Source of the DNA: DATDIC01 sp963777625
GTDB taxonomy: Bacteria; Pseudomonadota; Alphaproteobacteria; Acetobacterales; Acetobacteraceae
DNA length: 64,000 bases
Reading direction: 5' to 3'
Assembly: GCA_963777625.1 (NCBI GenBank)
Contig: CAVZRO010000001.1
Coordinates: 434,001-498,000 of the forward strand
A model generated the notes under the pieces. It was not told where the DNA came from, ran no database searches, and saw nothing but the letters and a program-made list of their open reading frames with translations. The translations under genes and the position numbers were made by a program. Below are positions 35,827-45,271 of this stretch, in pieces. Position 1 is the first letter of the stretch; each line of letters starts with the position of its first letter.

Positions 35827-36558
35827 CTACAGCGACACGCCGCCGTCGATGCTTACCTCGGCGCCGGTGATGTATCTGCTTTCATCAGACAACAGGAACA
35901 GTACGAGGTCCGCCACTTCTTCCGCCGTGCCCATGCGCTGCATCGGCACTAGCTGGGTGCGGCGGCGGTTCTCTTCCTCGCTGCGCACTTTCAGCATCTC
36001 GGTGTCGATCGGTCCGGGATGCACGGAGTTCACCCGGATGCCGCGCGGCGCCAGATCGATTGCCGCCGCCTTGGTCATGCCGCGCAAGGCCCACTTGGTC
36101 GCGCTGTAGGCGAAGGCGCCGGGCGAGCCGCGCAGACCAGCCACCGAGGAGATGTTCACGATCGACCCGCCGCCGGAGCGCTCCATGGCAGGGACGACCG
36201 ATTTCATGCCCAGGAAGCAGCCGAGCTGGTTCACCCGTGTGTGGCGCTCGAACAGGGCGACATCGGTCTCCATCAGCGTCGCGGGGAGATAGATGCCAGC
36301 ATTGTTTATCATGCCGTGCAGGCCGCCCAGCTTCACCGCCGCGCCAACGGCACGCGCCCAGCCGGCTTCGTCGGTGACGTCGTGATGCAGGAATAGGGCG
36401 GCGCTGCCCAACTCCGCCGCCAGTGACTGACCTTCGGTATCCAGCACGTCGCCAATCACCACGCGGCCGCCTTCGGCGACGATCCGACGCGCTTCGGCCG
36501 CGCCCTGGCCTCGTGCGCCGCCGCTGATCAGAATGATCTTTGCGTCGAACCGGGGCAT
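35827..36558 (-). CDS. Short-chain dehydrogenase (glucose 1-dehydrogenase-like)
   Basis: A 243-residue classical SDR. The cofactor loop is GGARGQGAAEA, with GDVLDTEG after strand 2 (Asp favours NAD). NNAG, the catalytic Ser in VNISSVAG, YSATK and PGPIDTEM are all in place. The C-terminus EVSIDGGVSL is canonical. ATG 36558 is preceded by GGAGGAAACG, a strong ribosome-binding site. It is probably the first gene of an operon with the TPR gene. Confidence 0.88.
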   Translation of the reverse strand: MPRFDAKIILISGGARGQGAAEARRIVAEGGRVVIGDVLDTEGQSLAAELGSAALFLHHDVTDEAGWARAVGAAVKLGGLHGMINNAGIYLPATLMETDVALFERHTRVNQLGCFLGMKSVVPAMERSGGGSIVNISSVAGLRGSPGAFAYSATKWALRGMTKAAAIDLAPRGIRVNSVHPGPIDTEMLKVRSEEENRRRTQLVPMQRMGTAEEVADLVLFLLSDESRYITGAEVSIDGGVSL

Positions 36559-36614
36559 CGTTTCCTCCGTTCTGGTTGGTTGGGAGTGTGGCGATTGGCG
36601 GCGGCAAAGCAAGG

Positions 36615-36655
36615 CTGGGGCGCTGCCCCAGGCCCCGCCAAGGGCTCGCCCTTGG
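36615..36655. repeat. Double palindromic intergenic repeat
   Basis: Two adjacent perfect palindromes: CTGGGGC/GCCCCAG (36615-36631, 3-nt loop) and CCAAGGGC/GCCCTTGG (36638-36655, 2-nt loop). They sit between the SDR start and the mazF stop. The arrangement recalls an intergenic repeat that I associate with Acetobacteraceae genomes. It could terminate mazEF transcription. Confidence 0.6.
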
Positions 36656-36684
36656 AACCCGTTACCTTGGGGTGGGGGACATGG

Positions 36685-37023
36685 TCAGGCCGCTCCGATC
36701 AGCGCCGCCAGTTTGGCCCGCACCTCGGCCAACTCGGCCGGGCTGACCCGACCTTTGCGGGTTGCCTTGCGCGCCCGCCAGTCCTGGCTCTTCACCTGAT
36801 CGGCCAGCACCACGCTAGGCGGCCCGCCGGCGAGCGCCACCTCGAACGGGTACCCCTTGATCCGGGTTGTTGTCGGACAGCAGACCATCATCCCCGAGCG
36901 GCCGTTGTAGCTGGCCGGACTGAGCACAACTGCCGGCCGATGTCCCGCCTGCTCGTGTCCAGCCTGCGGGTCGAACTCCAGCCAAACCACGTCGCCGGCA
37001 TCCGGAACGTAGTTCGGCGCCAT
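36685..37023 (-). CDS. mazF: MazF family endoribonuclease toxin
   Basis: A 112-residue MazF/PemK-fold toxin that cleaves mRNA at short sequence motifs. The N-terminus YVPDAGDVVWLEFDPQAGHEQAGHRPAVVLSP has the conserved loop with the catalytic Arg, and CPTTTRIKGYPFEV follows. It starts inside the mazE stop codon (TAATG, 1-bp overlap), the usual coupling for toxin-antitoxin pairs. The extended C-terminal KAT-RKGRVSPAELAEVRAKL is normal for the family. Confidence 0.9.
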   Translation of the reverse strand: MAPNYVPDAGDVVWLEFDPQAGHEQAGHRPAVVLSPASYNGRSGMMVCCPTTTRIKGYPFEVALAGGPPSVVLADQVKSQDWRARKATRKGRVSPAELAEVRAKLAALIGAA

Positions 37024-37265
37024 TACCAGACCTCCTGGCCGACAGGCTTGCCCATCTCGACCGGATCATGGCGATTCTCTTCCGTGATACTGGCAACGAG
37101 CGCTTCAATATCGTAACGAGCCGAGTGCAGCGGCTCGATGACGACCCGACCGCCCTCCTCACGCACATCGACCGGCTGATCCAGGCTCAGGTGAGCCGCT
37201 TCCAGCACCGAAGCCGGAATGCGCACGGCGGCACTGTTGCCCCACTTCTTCACGACGCCCTGCAT
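37023..37265 (-). CDS. mazE: MazE family antitoxin
   Basis: An 80-residue AbrB/SpoVT-fold antitoxin. The N-terminal swapped-hairpin DNA-binding domain reads VVKKWGNSAAVRIPASVLEAAHL. The acidic, flexible C-terminus (ALVASITEENRHDPVEMGKP) would wrap MazF. It probably represses its own promoter, which fits the perfect palindrome 26 bp upstream. It is upstream of mazF, with coupled translation. Confidence 0.9.
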   Translation of the reverse strand: MQGVVKKWGNSAAVRIPASVLEAAHLSLDQPVDVREEGGRVVIEPLHSARYDIEALVASITEENRHDPVEMGKPVGQEVW

Positions 37266-37290
37266 CCTCTACCCCTGGCTGCTCTGGACA

Positions 37291-37313
37291 GTGTGTCTAC
37301 ATAGTAGACACAC
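37291..37313. promoter_or_regulatory. Perfect palindrome, probable mazEF operator
   Basis: Arms GTGTGTCTAC (37291-37300) and GTAGACACAC (37304-37313) flank the trinucleotide ATA. It lies 26 bp upstream of the mazE start, in an otherwise G+C-rich spacer, where an autoregulatory MazE-MazF operator is expected. Confidence 0.7.
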
Positions 37314-37511
37314 AAGCCCGGAACAACCGCTGAGGGTCGCCGGCTACCAATACCGTCGGCCGTAAAGCCACGTCGCCATCCGCAGGCCCGTCCATCCGCT
37401 CCGGGTGTCCCCCCTCCTGACGGGCAGAGCCACGGCCTCGCTTGCACTGATGCTGCGGATATGTCAGACGTCGGCTTGCAAGGCTGGCACATCACAAGTC
37501 ACGTTCCACAC

Positions 37512-37787
37512 ATGATAACTGCCGCGCAAATGCGGGCCGCCAGGGCGCTGCTGGGCATCGACCAGCGGACGCTCGCGGAACTGTCCGGCCTGTCGCTCCC
37601 CACCGTCCAGCGGATGGAGGCGAGCGACGGCGTGGTACGCGGCAACGTCGAATTGCTGATGAAGCTGGTGCAGGCGCTGGATCAGGCCGGTATCGAGCTG
37701 ATCAACGAGAATGCGCCCAGCACTGGCGCCGGTCGCGGGGTCCGGCTCAAGCGGCCTGCCACCGAACGCCGTGGACCGGTCCAATGA
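37512..37787 (+). CDS. XRE family helix-turn-helix regulator
   Basis: A 91-residue Cro/CI-type DNA-binding protein. The HTH reads AARALLGIDQRTLAELSGLSLPTVQRMEASDG. The remainder (ALDQAGIELINENAPSTGAGRGVRLK) is a common short tail of this regulator group. The start at 37512 is used because family proteins begin MITAAQMRAAR. Its stop overlaps the hyfB start (ATGA), so it is co-transcribed with the hyf-type cluster and may regulate it. Confidence 0.85.
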   Translation: MITAAQMRAARALLGIDQRTLAELSGLSLPTVQRMEASDGVVRGNVELLMKLVQALDQAGIELINENAPSTGAGRGVRLKRPATERRGPVQ

Positions 37788-39819
37788 TCGGCGCGGCGCT
37801 GATCGGCGCGGCACTGCTGCTGGCGCTCGGGCCTGGCAGCGCCGTGCTCTGTTCCAGCGCCACCGCACCACGTGCGCACGCCGGACCAATCCTGTATGGC
37901 GCATCTGCCCTGGTCTGTGCCGCGCTGACCGGGCTGGCCCTGGCGTCCATCGGCCTGGTCCCGTCGCGTGTCACTTTGCCGCTCGGCCTGCCGTGGGTGG
38001 GCGCGCATTTCCGGCTGGATGCGCTCTCCGCCTTTTTCCTGTTGATCGCCGGCCTGGGTGGGACGGGCGCGAGTCTCTACGCCATCGGCTACGGGCGTCA
38101 CGAACAGGCGCCGCACCGGGTGCTGCCGTTCTATCCGGTGTTCCTGGCCGCCATGAGCGCTGGTGGTGCTCGCCGACGACGCCTTCAGCTTCCTGTTCGC
38201 GTGGGAGCTGATGTCGCTCTCGTCGTGGGCGTTGGTGATCGCGCACCACGACCAGCCGGAGAATATGCAGGCTGGCTATGTCTATCTGCTGATGGCCGCG
38301 TTCAGCGCGTTCATGCTGCTGCTCGCCTTCAGCGTGCTCGCCGGCGGTTCCGGCGGCTACGCGTTCGATGCGATGCGGGCGCACCGTTCGTCCGTGGCGC
38401 TGGTTGGGCCGGTGCTGCTGCTGGTTCTGCTCGGGGCCGGGTGCAAGGCCGGCCTGGTGCCGCTGCACGCCTGGCTGCCGCTCGCCCATCCCGCCGCCCC
38501 GAGCCATGTGTCGGCGCTGATGAGCGGGGTGATGACCAAGGTTGCCGTCTACGCGTTCGTCCGCATCATCTTCGACCTGCTGGGCATGCCGACCTGGTGG
38601 GGCGCAATGGTCGTGCTGGTGCTGGGCGGCGTCACCGCCGTGCTCGGCGTGCTGTACGCGCTGATGCAGCACGATCTGAAGCGGCTGCTGGCCTATCACA
38701 CGGTGGAAAATATCGGCATCATCTTCATCGGCCTGGGGCTGGCGATGGCATTCCGCGCCAACGGACTGGCCGAAGCCACGGCGCTCGCGCTGACCGCCGC
38801 GCTGTTTCACGTGTTCAACCACGCGGTGTTCAAAAGCCTGCTGTTCTTCGGCGCCGGCGCCGTTCTGACCGCCACCGGCGCAGCGGGACATGGAACAGCT
38901 CGGTGGCCTGATCCACCGCATGCCGCCTCAGCAGCTTCGCGTTCCTGATCGGTTGCGCCGCGATTTCGGCGCTGCCGCCGCTGAACGGCTTCGTCTCCGA
39001 GTGGCTGACCTTCCAGGCGATCCTGCTGCGGCCGGATCTGCCGCAATGGGGCTTGAAGGTCGCGGTTCCCGGCCGACGGCGCGTTGCTCGCGTTGGCCGC
39101 CGCGCTGGCCGCCGCCTGTTTCGTGCAAGGCGTATCGGCATCAGCTTTCTCGGCCGACCGCGCAGCCGCCGACGCCGCTCATGCGCATCGAGGTCGATCG
39201 CTGGTCGCTGGGCGCGATGCTCGGCTTGCGCGGCGCTGTGCCTGCTGGCTGGCATCTTTCCGGGCGCCGTCATCGATGCTGCTGGCACCGGTTTCCGGCG
39301 CGCTGGTCGGGGCGCACGTGCCGACGCAACTCGGCGTTGCCCTGGCTGTTCGATCGTCCCGGTCGCTGCCGCGCGCAGCTCCTACAACGGCCTGCTGATC
39401 TTCGCTTTCATTGCGGCCAGCACCTGGCATGACGATCTGGGCCATTCACCGCTTCGCCTCCCACGCGGTACGGCGCGCGCCGGCCTGGGACTGCGGCTTC
39501 CCGGACCCGCATCCGATCACCCAGTACAGCGCCGCCAGCTTCGCCCAGCCGATCCGCCGCGTGTTCGGCCGCAGCGTCTTCCGCGCCCAGCGAGATCCGT
39601 CACCATGCCGCCGCCCGGCGAGCACCGCTCCGGCGCGCATCGAGAAATCCAGCCGCGACCTGGTCTGGGAGCTGTTCTACGTCGCCGGTCGCTGTCGCGG
39701 TGTCGACGGCGGCCGCGGACGCTCAACCAGCTACAGTTCCTGACCATCCGCCGTCTATCTGAGCTTCGTGTTTCATTGCCCTCGTGGCATTGCTGCTGGC
39801 GCTTACGTTATGGCAATGA
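37784..39819 (+). pseudogene. hyfB: HyfB-like proton-translocating antiporter subunit, many frameshifts
   Basis: An NuoL/MrpA-type membrane subunit of a hydrogenase-4-like complex. It opens in the 37784 frame (GGTGASLYAIGYGRHE) and moves near 38160 to a frame with FAWELMSLSSWALV, the Lys-containing GCKAGLVPLHAWLPLAHP, and FHVFNHAVFKSLLFF. Further breaks occur near 38882, 38930 and 39065, with several more before 39800. Conserved pieces persist in all frames (SALPPLNGFVSEWLTFQ, LTLWQ at the end). The stop overlaps the hyfC start. Subunits of this type couple electron transfer to H+ or Na+ pumping. It cannot be translated as read. Confidence 0.75.
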
Positions 39820-40774
39820 TCGCGCGCCGCTTCTGGTGCAGGCCGCGCAGATGGCGCTGGTGCTGGCTGCTGCCCCGCTGCTCACCGGGCTGGTGCGCAA
39901 GGTCAAGGCGCGGCTGCAACGACGGCGCGGCGCCTCTGTGCTGCAACCGTATCGCGACCTGCGGCGCCTGCTCGGCAAGGAGGTGGTGCTGGCGCGACAA
40001 CGCTTCCTGGCTGTTCCGCACGGCGCCGTATCTGATCTTCGCGTTCACCTGGGTCGCCGCGGCCCTGGTGCCCGACCTTCGCCATCGGCCTGCTGTTCTC
40101 CTGGATCGGCGATCTCATCGTCATCATCGCCCTGCTCGGCGCCGCGCGCTTCCTGCTGGCACTGGCGGGAATGGACATCGGCACCAGTTTCGGCGGCATC
40201 GGTGCGTCGCGTGAGGTGATGATCGCTTCGCTCGCCGAACCGGCGATGCTGATGGTCATTCTCTCGCTCGCGCTCATCGTCGGCTCGACGCAGCTCTCCA
40301 CGCATCGCCGCCTTCATGTTGTCGCCGGCGGCGGGCTTGCGGGTATCGCTGGCGCTGGCGCTGGTTGCCTTCGTGATCGTCGCGCTGGCCGAAAATGCGC
40401 GGATCCCGGTGGATAACCCCGCCACCCACCTGGAACTGACCATGGTGCACGAGGCGATGGTGCTGGAATATTCCGGCCGCCACCTGGCGATGATCGAACT
40501 GGCCGCCTCGCTCAAGCTGCTGCTGCATGGTCTCGGCCATCGCCTGCATCTTCTTTCCGTTCGGACTGGTGGCCGGAGACTCCGGTGCGGCGCGCTATGC
40601 TGATCGGCATCGGCGCCTGGCTGCTGAAGCTTGCAGTCGCGGGTACGTTGCTTGGCGTGCTCGAGATGTCGATCGCCAAGATGCGCCTGTTCCGGGTGCC
40701 GAACTTGCTGGGCGGAGCGCTGATGCTGGGGCTGCTCGCCACGCTGCTGCTGTTCGTCTCGGCGGGGCCTCTGA
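39816..40774 (+). pseudogene. hyfC: HyfC-like quinone-site membrane subunit (NuoH family), frameshifted
   Basis: A HycD/HyfC/NuoH-type subunit. Fragments in three frames include APLLTGLVRKVKARLQ and RGASVLQPYRDLRRLLGKEVV, then GASREVMIASLAEPAM, ENARIPVDNPATHLELTMVHEAMVLE and FRVPNLLGGALML. These are the hallmark segments of the family that anchors the hydrophilic arm to the membrane and lines the quinone pocket. Breaks lie near 40000, 40075, 40300, 40530 and 40765. The stop (TGA) overlaps the hyfE start. Confidence 0.72.
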
Positions 40775-41443
40775 TGGCCGGCTTTCGTTCGACGTCGCGC
40801 ACATGCTTGCCGGGCTGATGGTGCTTGTCCGGCTTCATGATGCTCTACCAGGACCGACTTTATCGCGCTGCTGCAACGTGCTGGCCTTGCAGGCCGTGCA
40901 TGCTGGCGCTGTCGGTGGCCTGGCAGGCGCGCCTGCAGGATGCGCCGCACCTCTATATCACGGCGGCGATCGCGCTGGGTTTCAAGGCGATTTTCATACC
41001 GTGGGCGCTGCGCCGGATGGTGTTCCGGCTCGGCATTCATCGGGAGATCGAGACCGGTGGTCGGGATCGGCCCGACCATGCTCGCCGGTGTCGGCACTGG
41101 TGGCGCTGTCACTCGAGCGTCATGATCCCGGTCACGGCCGGCACCGACCCGGCGGGGCGGCGAAGATGTCGCCCTGGCGCTGTCGGTGGTGCTGATCGGG
41201 CTGCTGCTGATGGTCACGCGGCGCAACGCCGTCAGCCAGGTGGTCGGGTTCCTGGCAATCGACAACGGCATAAGCCTCGCCGCCACCGGCGCTCAGGGCA
41301 TGCCGCTGGTGGTCGAGATCAGCGTCGCTTTCTCCGTCCTGGTGGCGCTGATCGTGATCGGCATCTTTCTGTTCCGCATTCGGGAACGGTTCGACACGGT
41401 GGATATCGAGGTGATGAACCGGTTCCGCGGAGAGCCCCGATGA
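40774..41443 (+). pseudogene. hyfE: HyfE-like membrane subunit, frameshifted
   Basis: A HyfE-type membrane protein related to an NuoK fold. Fragments include SFDVAHMLAGLMVLV, GFMMLYQDRL, WQARLQDAPHLYITAAIALGF, ALRRMVFRLGIHREIET and, in the final frame (41186-41443), a clean tail with NAVSQVVGFLAIDNGISLAA and FRIRERFDTVD. Breaks lie near 40785, 40830, 40870, 41060 and 41110. It overlaps the hyfF start by 4 bp. It is likely part of the ion-pumping module. Confidence 0.7.
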
Positions 41444-42874
41444 TCGGACTGATCGACCTGATCGCGGCGCCGCTGTTGGGCGCCTGCGTGCTGGCGCTGA
41501 TTCCAGACTATCGTCGTGCGGCACAATTCAATGTCGGAATCAGCGCGTTGAGCTTCGCTGGCGGGCTGCTGCTGCTGGTCCAGCGGCCGGTGCCGGGGCG
41601 CTACCTGCTGGTCGATGACCTGAACTTGGTGTTCATCTTGCTGGGCAGCTTCGTCGGCCTGACCACCAGCCTGTTCAGTGCCAGCTATATCGGGCACGAA
41701 CTGGACGACCGGCCGGCTCACGCCGGTGCGTGTCCGTTTCTATCATTCCATGTTCCAGCTAATGGCGTTCGGCATGAACGTCGCGCTGCTCGCCAACAAT
41801 ATCGGGCTGATGTGGGTGGCGCTGGAGCTGGCGACGCTGACGACGGTGATGATGGTCGGGCTGTATCGCACGCACGCGGCGATCGAGGCGGCCTGGAAAT
41901 ACTTCATCCTCGGCAGCGTCGGCATCGCGCTGGCGCTGTTTGGCACGATCCTGATCTATCTGGCGGGGCGGACGGCCACGGGCGCCGGTACCGAGGGCAT
42001 GGTCTGGACCGTGCTGATCGCGCATGCCCATGGGCTCGACCCGGCGCTGCTGAACATCGCCTTCGTATTCCTGCTGCTGGGATACGGCACCAAGGTCGGA
42101 CTGGTGCCGATGCATGCCTGGCTGCCGGACGCGCATGCCGAGGGGCCGACGCCGATCTCCGCGGTGCTCTCGGGGCTGCTGCTGAACGTGGCCCTGTGCG
42201 CGCTGCTGCGGTTCAAAATGCTGCTGGCGGCCACGCCGGGGGCGATCGCGCCGGGACCGCTGATGATCGCGTTCGGACTGCTATCGCTGCTGTTTGCCGG
42301 GCTGATGCTGTATGGAAGGCGGGACATCAAGCGGCTGTTCGCCTACTCCTCGATCGAGCAAATGGGCTTGATCGCCTTCTCGTTCGGCCTCGCCGGCCCG
42401 CTCGGCAACTTTGCCGGCCTGTTGCAGATGGCAATGCACAGCCTGACCAAGTCGGCGATCTTCTTTTCGGTGGGTCACGTCGCGCAGGCCAAAGGCACCC
42501 AGCGCATCGCCGAGATGGGCGGTCTGACCCAGACGCATCCGCTGCTGGGCTGGACACTGGTTGCCGGCGTAGCCGCCATTTCCGGATTGCCGCCGTTCGG
42601 GGTTTTCACCAGCGAATTCCTGATTGTCAGCACCAGCTTCGCGCGGCAGCCGGTGTTGGCCGTGCTGGTGGTGCTCGGGCTGCTGATTTCGCTCGGGGCG
42701 TTGATGCTGCGGCTGCTGACGATCGGCTTCGGGACACCGAGCGGCCACAACCAGCCGGTTCGTGCGTCCTCGATTCCCGTCTTGGCGCATCTGGTGCTCG
42801 TGCTGGTCGCCGGCGTGTGGTTACCGCCGCCGCTGGTCGGCTGGTTCCAGCACGCGGCCGCGCTGCTAGGATGA
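41440..42874 (+). pseudogene. hyfF: HyfF-like proton-translocating antiporter subunit, one frameshift
   Basis: An NuoN/NuoM-like antiporter subunit of about 478 residues. The first frame has IDLIAAPLLGACVLALIP to GHELDD; a break near 41712 shifts to GRLTPVRVRFYHSMFQ. The rest is intact: YGTKVGLVPMHAWLPDAHAEGPTP with the pump Lys, RDIKRLFAYSSIEQMG with another conserved Lys, and MHSLTKSAIFF. It overlaps the hyfG start by 4 bp. It is predicted to translocate protons or Na+. Confidence 0.8.
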
Positions 42875-44237
42875 CCACCTGGGACGAGGCGGCCGCATCG
42901 CTGGCACAGCACGAGGCGGCCCTTGTGTCGGTCTGGGGAGAGCCTGGGCGCGCGCATCTGGCGCTGCTGGACCCGGCCGGCGTGCGGATGGTGGCGATCG
43001 ATTGTCCGGACGGACGCTATCCGTCGATCGGCCGTCTGATGCCCAGCGCCATCCGGCTGGAGCGGGCAATCCGCGACCTGCACGGGCTGGAGCCGGTCGG
43101 GCTTCCGGATACGCGGCCCTGGTTGGACCACGGCGACACTCCGACCGACTATCGGTTCCTGCCGGTGGAGGGCGAGCATCTGCACCAGGTCCCGGTGGGC
43201 CCCGTGCATGCCGGCATCATCGAACCGGGGCATTTCCGCCTCACTTGCGATGGCGAGTCGGTGGTGCGGCTTGAGCAGCGGCTTGGTTACACGCACAAGG
43301 GTATCGACGCGCTGATGGCCGGCGCCGCGATCGCCGACGCTGCACGACTTGCCGGGCGCGTTTCCGGCGACAGCACGGTGGCTTATGCGAGCGGTTTCGC
43401 CCGCGCGGTGGAGCAGGCGCTCGGCATTGCACCTCCACCGCGGGCCGTGTGGCTACGCGCCCTGATGGCCGAGCTGGAACGGCTGGCCAATCATTTCGGC
43501 GATATTGGGGCGATCTGCAACGACGCTTCCCTGAGCATCATGCTGGCGCATTGCGCGATGCTGCGGGAACGCGTGCTGCGCGTCGCTTCTGCGTGTTTTG
43601 GGCACCGGCTGATGATGGACGCGGTGATGCCGGGCGGCGTGGCCGCCGACCTGGCCGATGCCGCGCCGCTGTTGACGCTGGTGGCTGAGCTGCGGGCCGA
43701 CTTTCGCCCACTGGTGGCCTTGTACGACGGCGCCGCCTCGTTGCAGGACCGCACGGTCGGCGCGGGCATCGTGCGCCCCGAACTGGCGGAGCAGTTCGCG
43801 GCCGGTGGCTATGTCGGCCGTGCCTCCGGCCGCGCTTGCGACGTGCGGAAATGGCCGAGCTACAGCCCTTATGACGCATTGTCGTTCGACGTGCCGGTGC
43901 TGACCGAGGGCGATGTCAATGCGCGCGTCTGGATACGCATCAGAGAGGTGGAACAGAGTCTGAACCTGCTTGAACAAATTCTGCCCGGCCTGCCCCCGGG
44001 CCGGTGTGCATCTCCTTGCCCGCAGGACGGCGAGGATATGCGCTGGCCGAGGGGTTCCGCGGCGACGTGTTTGCCTGGGTCCGCGTTGCGGAGGGCCGGG
44101 TGCTACGCAGCCATTTGCGCGACCCGTCCTGGTTTCAGTGGCCGCTGCTGGAAGCCGCCATCGAGGGCAACATCGTCGCGGATTTTCCCTTATGCAACAA
44201 ATCCTTCAACTGTTCCTATTCGGGCCATGACCTGTAG
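42871..44237 (+). pseudogene. hyfG: HyfG-like catalytic-fold subunit without Ni-Fe cysteines (Ehr-type), one frameshift
   Basis: A homologue of the NiFe-hydrogenase large subunit/NuoD, about 455 residues. A break in a CCCCCGGG run (43991-43999) links LEQILPGLP to GPVCISLPAGRRGYALAEGF and the true C-terminus. At the position of the hydrogenase L1 motif (CGxC) it reads RVSGDST (residues 163-169), with no Cys. The L2 motif DPCxxC is replaced by DFPLCNKSFNCSYSG. It therefore cannot bind Ni-Fe in the usual way and fits the energy-converting hydrogenase-related group. The N-terminal NuoC-like part is short. Confidence 0.75.
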
Positions 44238-44246
44238 GCCGCGCAC

Positions 44247-44753
44247 GTGCTGAGGACCCTGCTGCAAGGCCTGCGGCCGCCGGTCAGCGAACCCGCCCCG
44301 GCCATCGATGCTGAACTCGCCGCGATGGCCAACAAGCTCGACAACTCGGCACGCCGGCGGCTCGGCCGCAGCCTATCGATCCGCGTGGTCGATGCCGGCT
44401 CGTGCAATGGGTGCGAACTGGAGATCAATGCGCTCAATAACCCGTTTTATGATCTGGAGCGGTTCGGTATCCGGTTCGTCGCATCGCCCAGGCATGCGGA
44501 CGTACTTCTGGTCACCGGTCCGGTGACCCGGAACATGCAGGAGGCGCTGGAGCGCACCTATGCAGCCATGCCGGACCCGAAATGGGTGGTTGCGGTGGGT
44601 GACTGCGCCGCCGGCTGTGGGGTGTTTGCCGGCAGCGCGGCTTGCGTGGGATCGGTGGATCGGGTGGTACCGGTCAGCCTGGTGATCCGCGGCTGTCCGC
44701 CGGCACCGGTACAGCTTCTGCAGGGATTGCTGGCGCTGCTGCGGGGCCGCTGA
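44247..44753 (+). CDS. hyfI: HyfI/NuoB-like iron-sulfur small subunit
   Basis: A 168-residue small subunit of hydrogenase-4/complex I type. All four cluster ligands are present: Cys53 and Cys56 (GSCNGCE), Cys120 (VGDCAAGCG) and Cys150 (RGCPPAP), so a proximal [4Fe-4S] cluster is expected. It starts with GTG, 9 bp after the hyfG stop, and ends the cluster. No HyfA- or HyfH-like ferredoxin gene follows, so the electron donor is not encoded nearby. Confidence 0.88.
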   Translation: MLRTLLQGLRPPVSEPAPAIDAELAAMANKLDNSARRRLGRSLSIRVVDAGSCNGCELEINALNNPFYDLERFGIRFVASPRHADVLLVTGPVTRNMQEALERTYAAMPDPKWVVAVGDCAAGCGVFAGSAACVGSVDRVVPVSLVIRGCPPAPVQLLQGLLALLRGR

Positions 44754-44953
44754 GGGAACCCCGTTGGCGGGTGACAAAATGCTCGCCAGACGAGGCAAGA
44801 TGGTGATAACGATCCGGGCAGCGGGGCCACCCTCGGGTGACCCCGCCCCCGGTTGAGCAGGCTAATGGCGGAGTGCGAGGGTGAGTCGCACCCGCCACCT
44901 GCCCCATCGGATTTTCCAGCGAATGCGTATTCGCATCCTCAGGTCCTCCGATG

Positions 44954-44977
44954 GTCCGCGGCACCAGCGCCGCGGAC
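44954..44977. terminator. Hairpin between convergent hyfI and tautomerase genes
   Basis: A perfect 9-bp stem GTCCGCGGC/GCCGCGGAC with a 6-nt loop, lying in the 272-bp spacer between convergent genes. It has no T tract, so it would be a weak intrinsic terminator or merely a structured RNA element. Confidence 0.35.
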
Positions 44978-45025
44978 TTCGGAAGGATCAGCGAGAATGG
45001 ATAATCCGCAGTAAGCGCGACCCGA

Positions 45026-45211
45026 TCACCGCTCGCTGAACAGCTTGCCACCCTTCGCTTTGTTCTCGCGGGACAATTCGATGATCTGCACCATCACTGC
45101 GTCCGGGGACACGTTGAAGTTGCGCACCACCGCCTCGGTGATTTCGGCCACCAGCTTGCGTTTCTGCTCGACCGAGCGTCCCTCGATGGCGTGAACGAAC
45201 ACCTCCGGCAT
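45026..45211 (-). CDS. 4-oxalocrotonate tautomerase family protein
   Basis: A 61-residue tautomerase. Pro follows the initiator Met (MPEVFVHAIEGRS) and is the catalytic base of the family after Met removal. A conserved basic residue (GRSVEQKRKLVAEIT) and a length of 60-65 residues match 4-OT monomers, which assemble as hexamers. It isomerises enol/keto forms of unsaturated acids. GGAGGTGACC precedes the ATG. It is divergent from the dimeric-barrel gene. Confidence 0.85.
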   Translation of the reverse strand: MPEVFVHAIEGRSVEQKRKLVAEITEAVVRNFNVSPDAVMVQIIELSRENKAKGGKLFSER

Positions 45212-45271
45212 GGTCACCTCCCGCTCCGTTGCGTGTCGTGGCAGCATAGCGTCGGCGGGCAGCGGAGAAAG

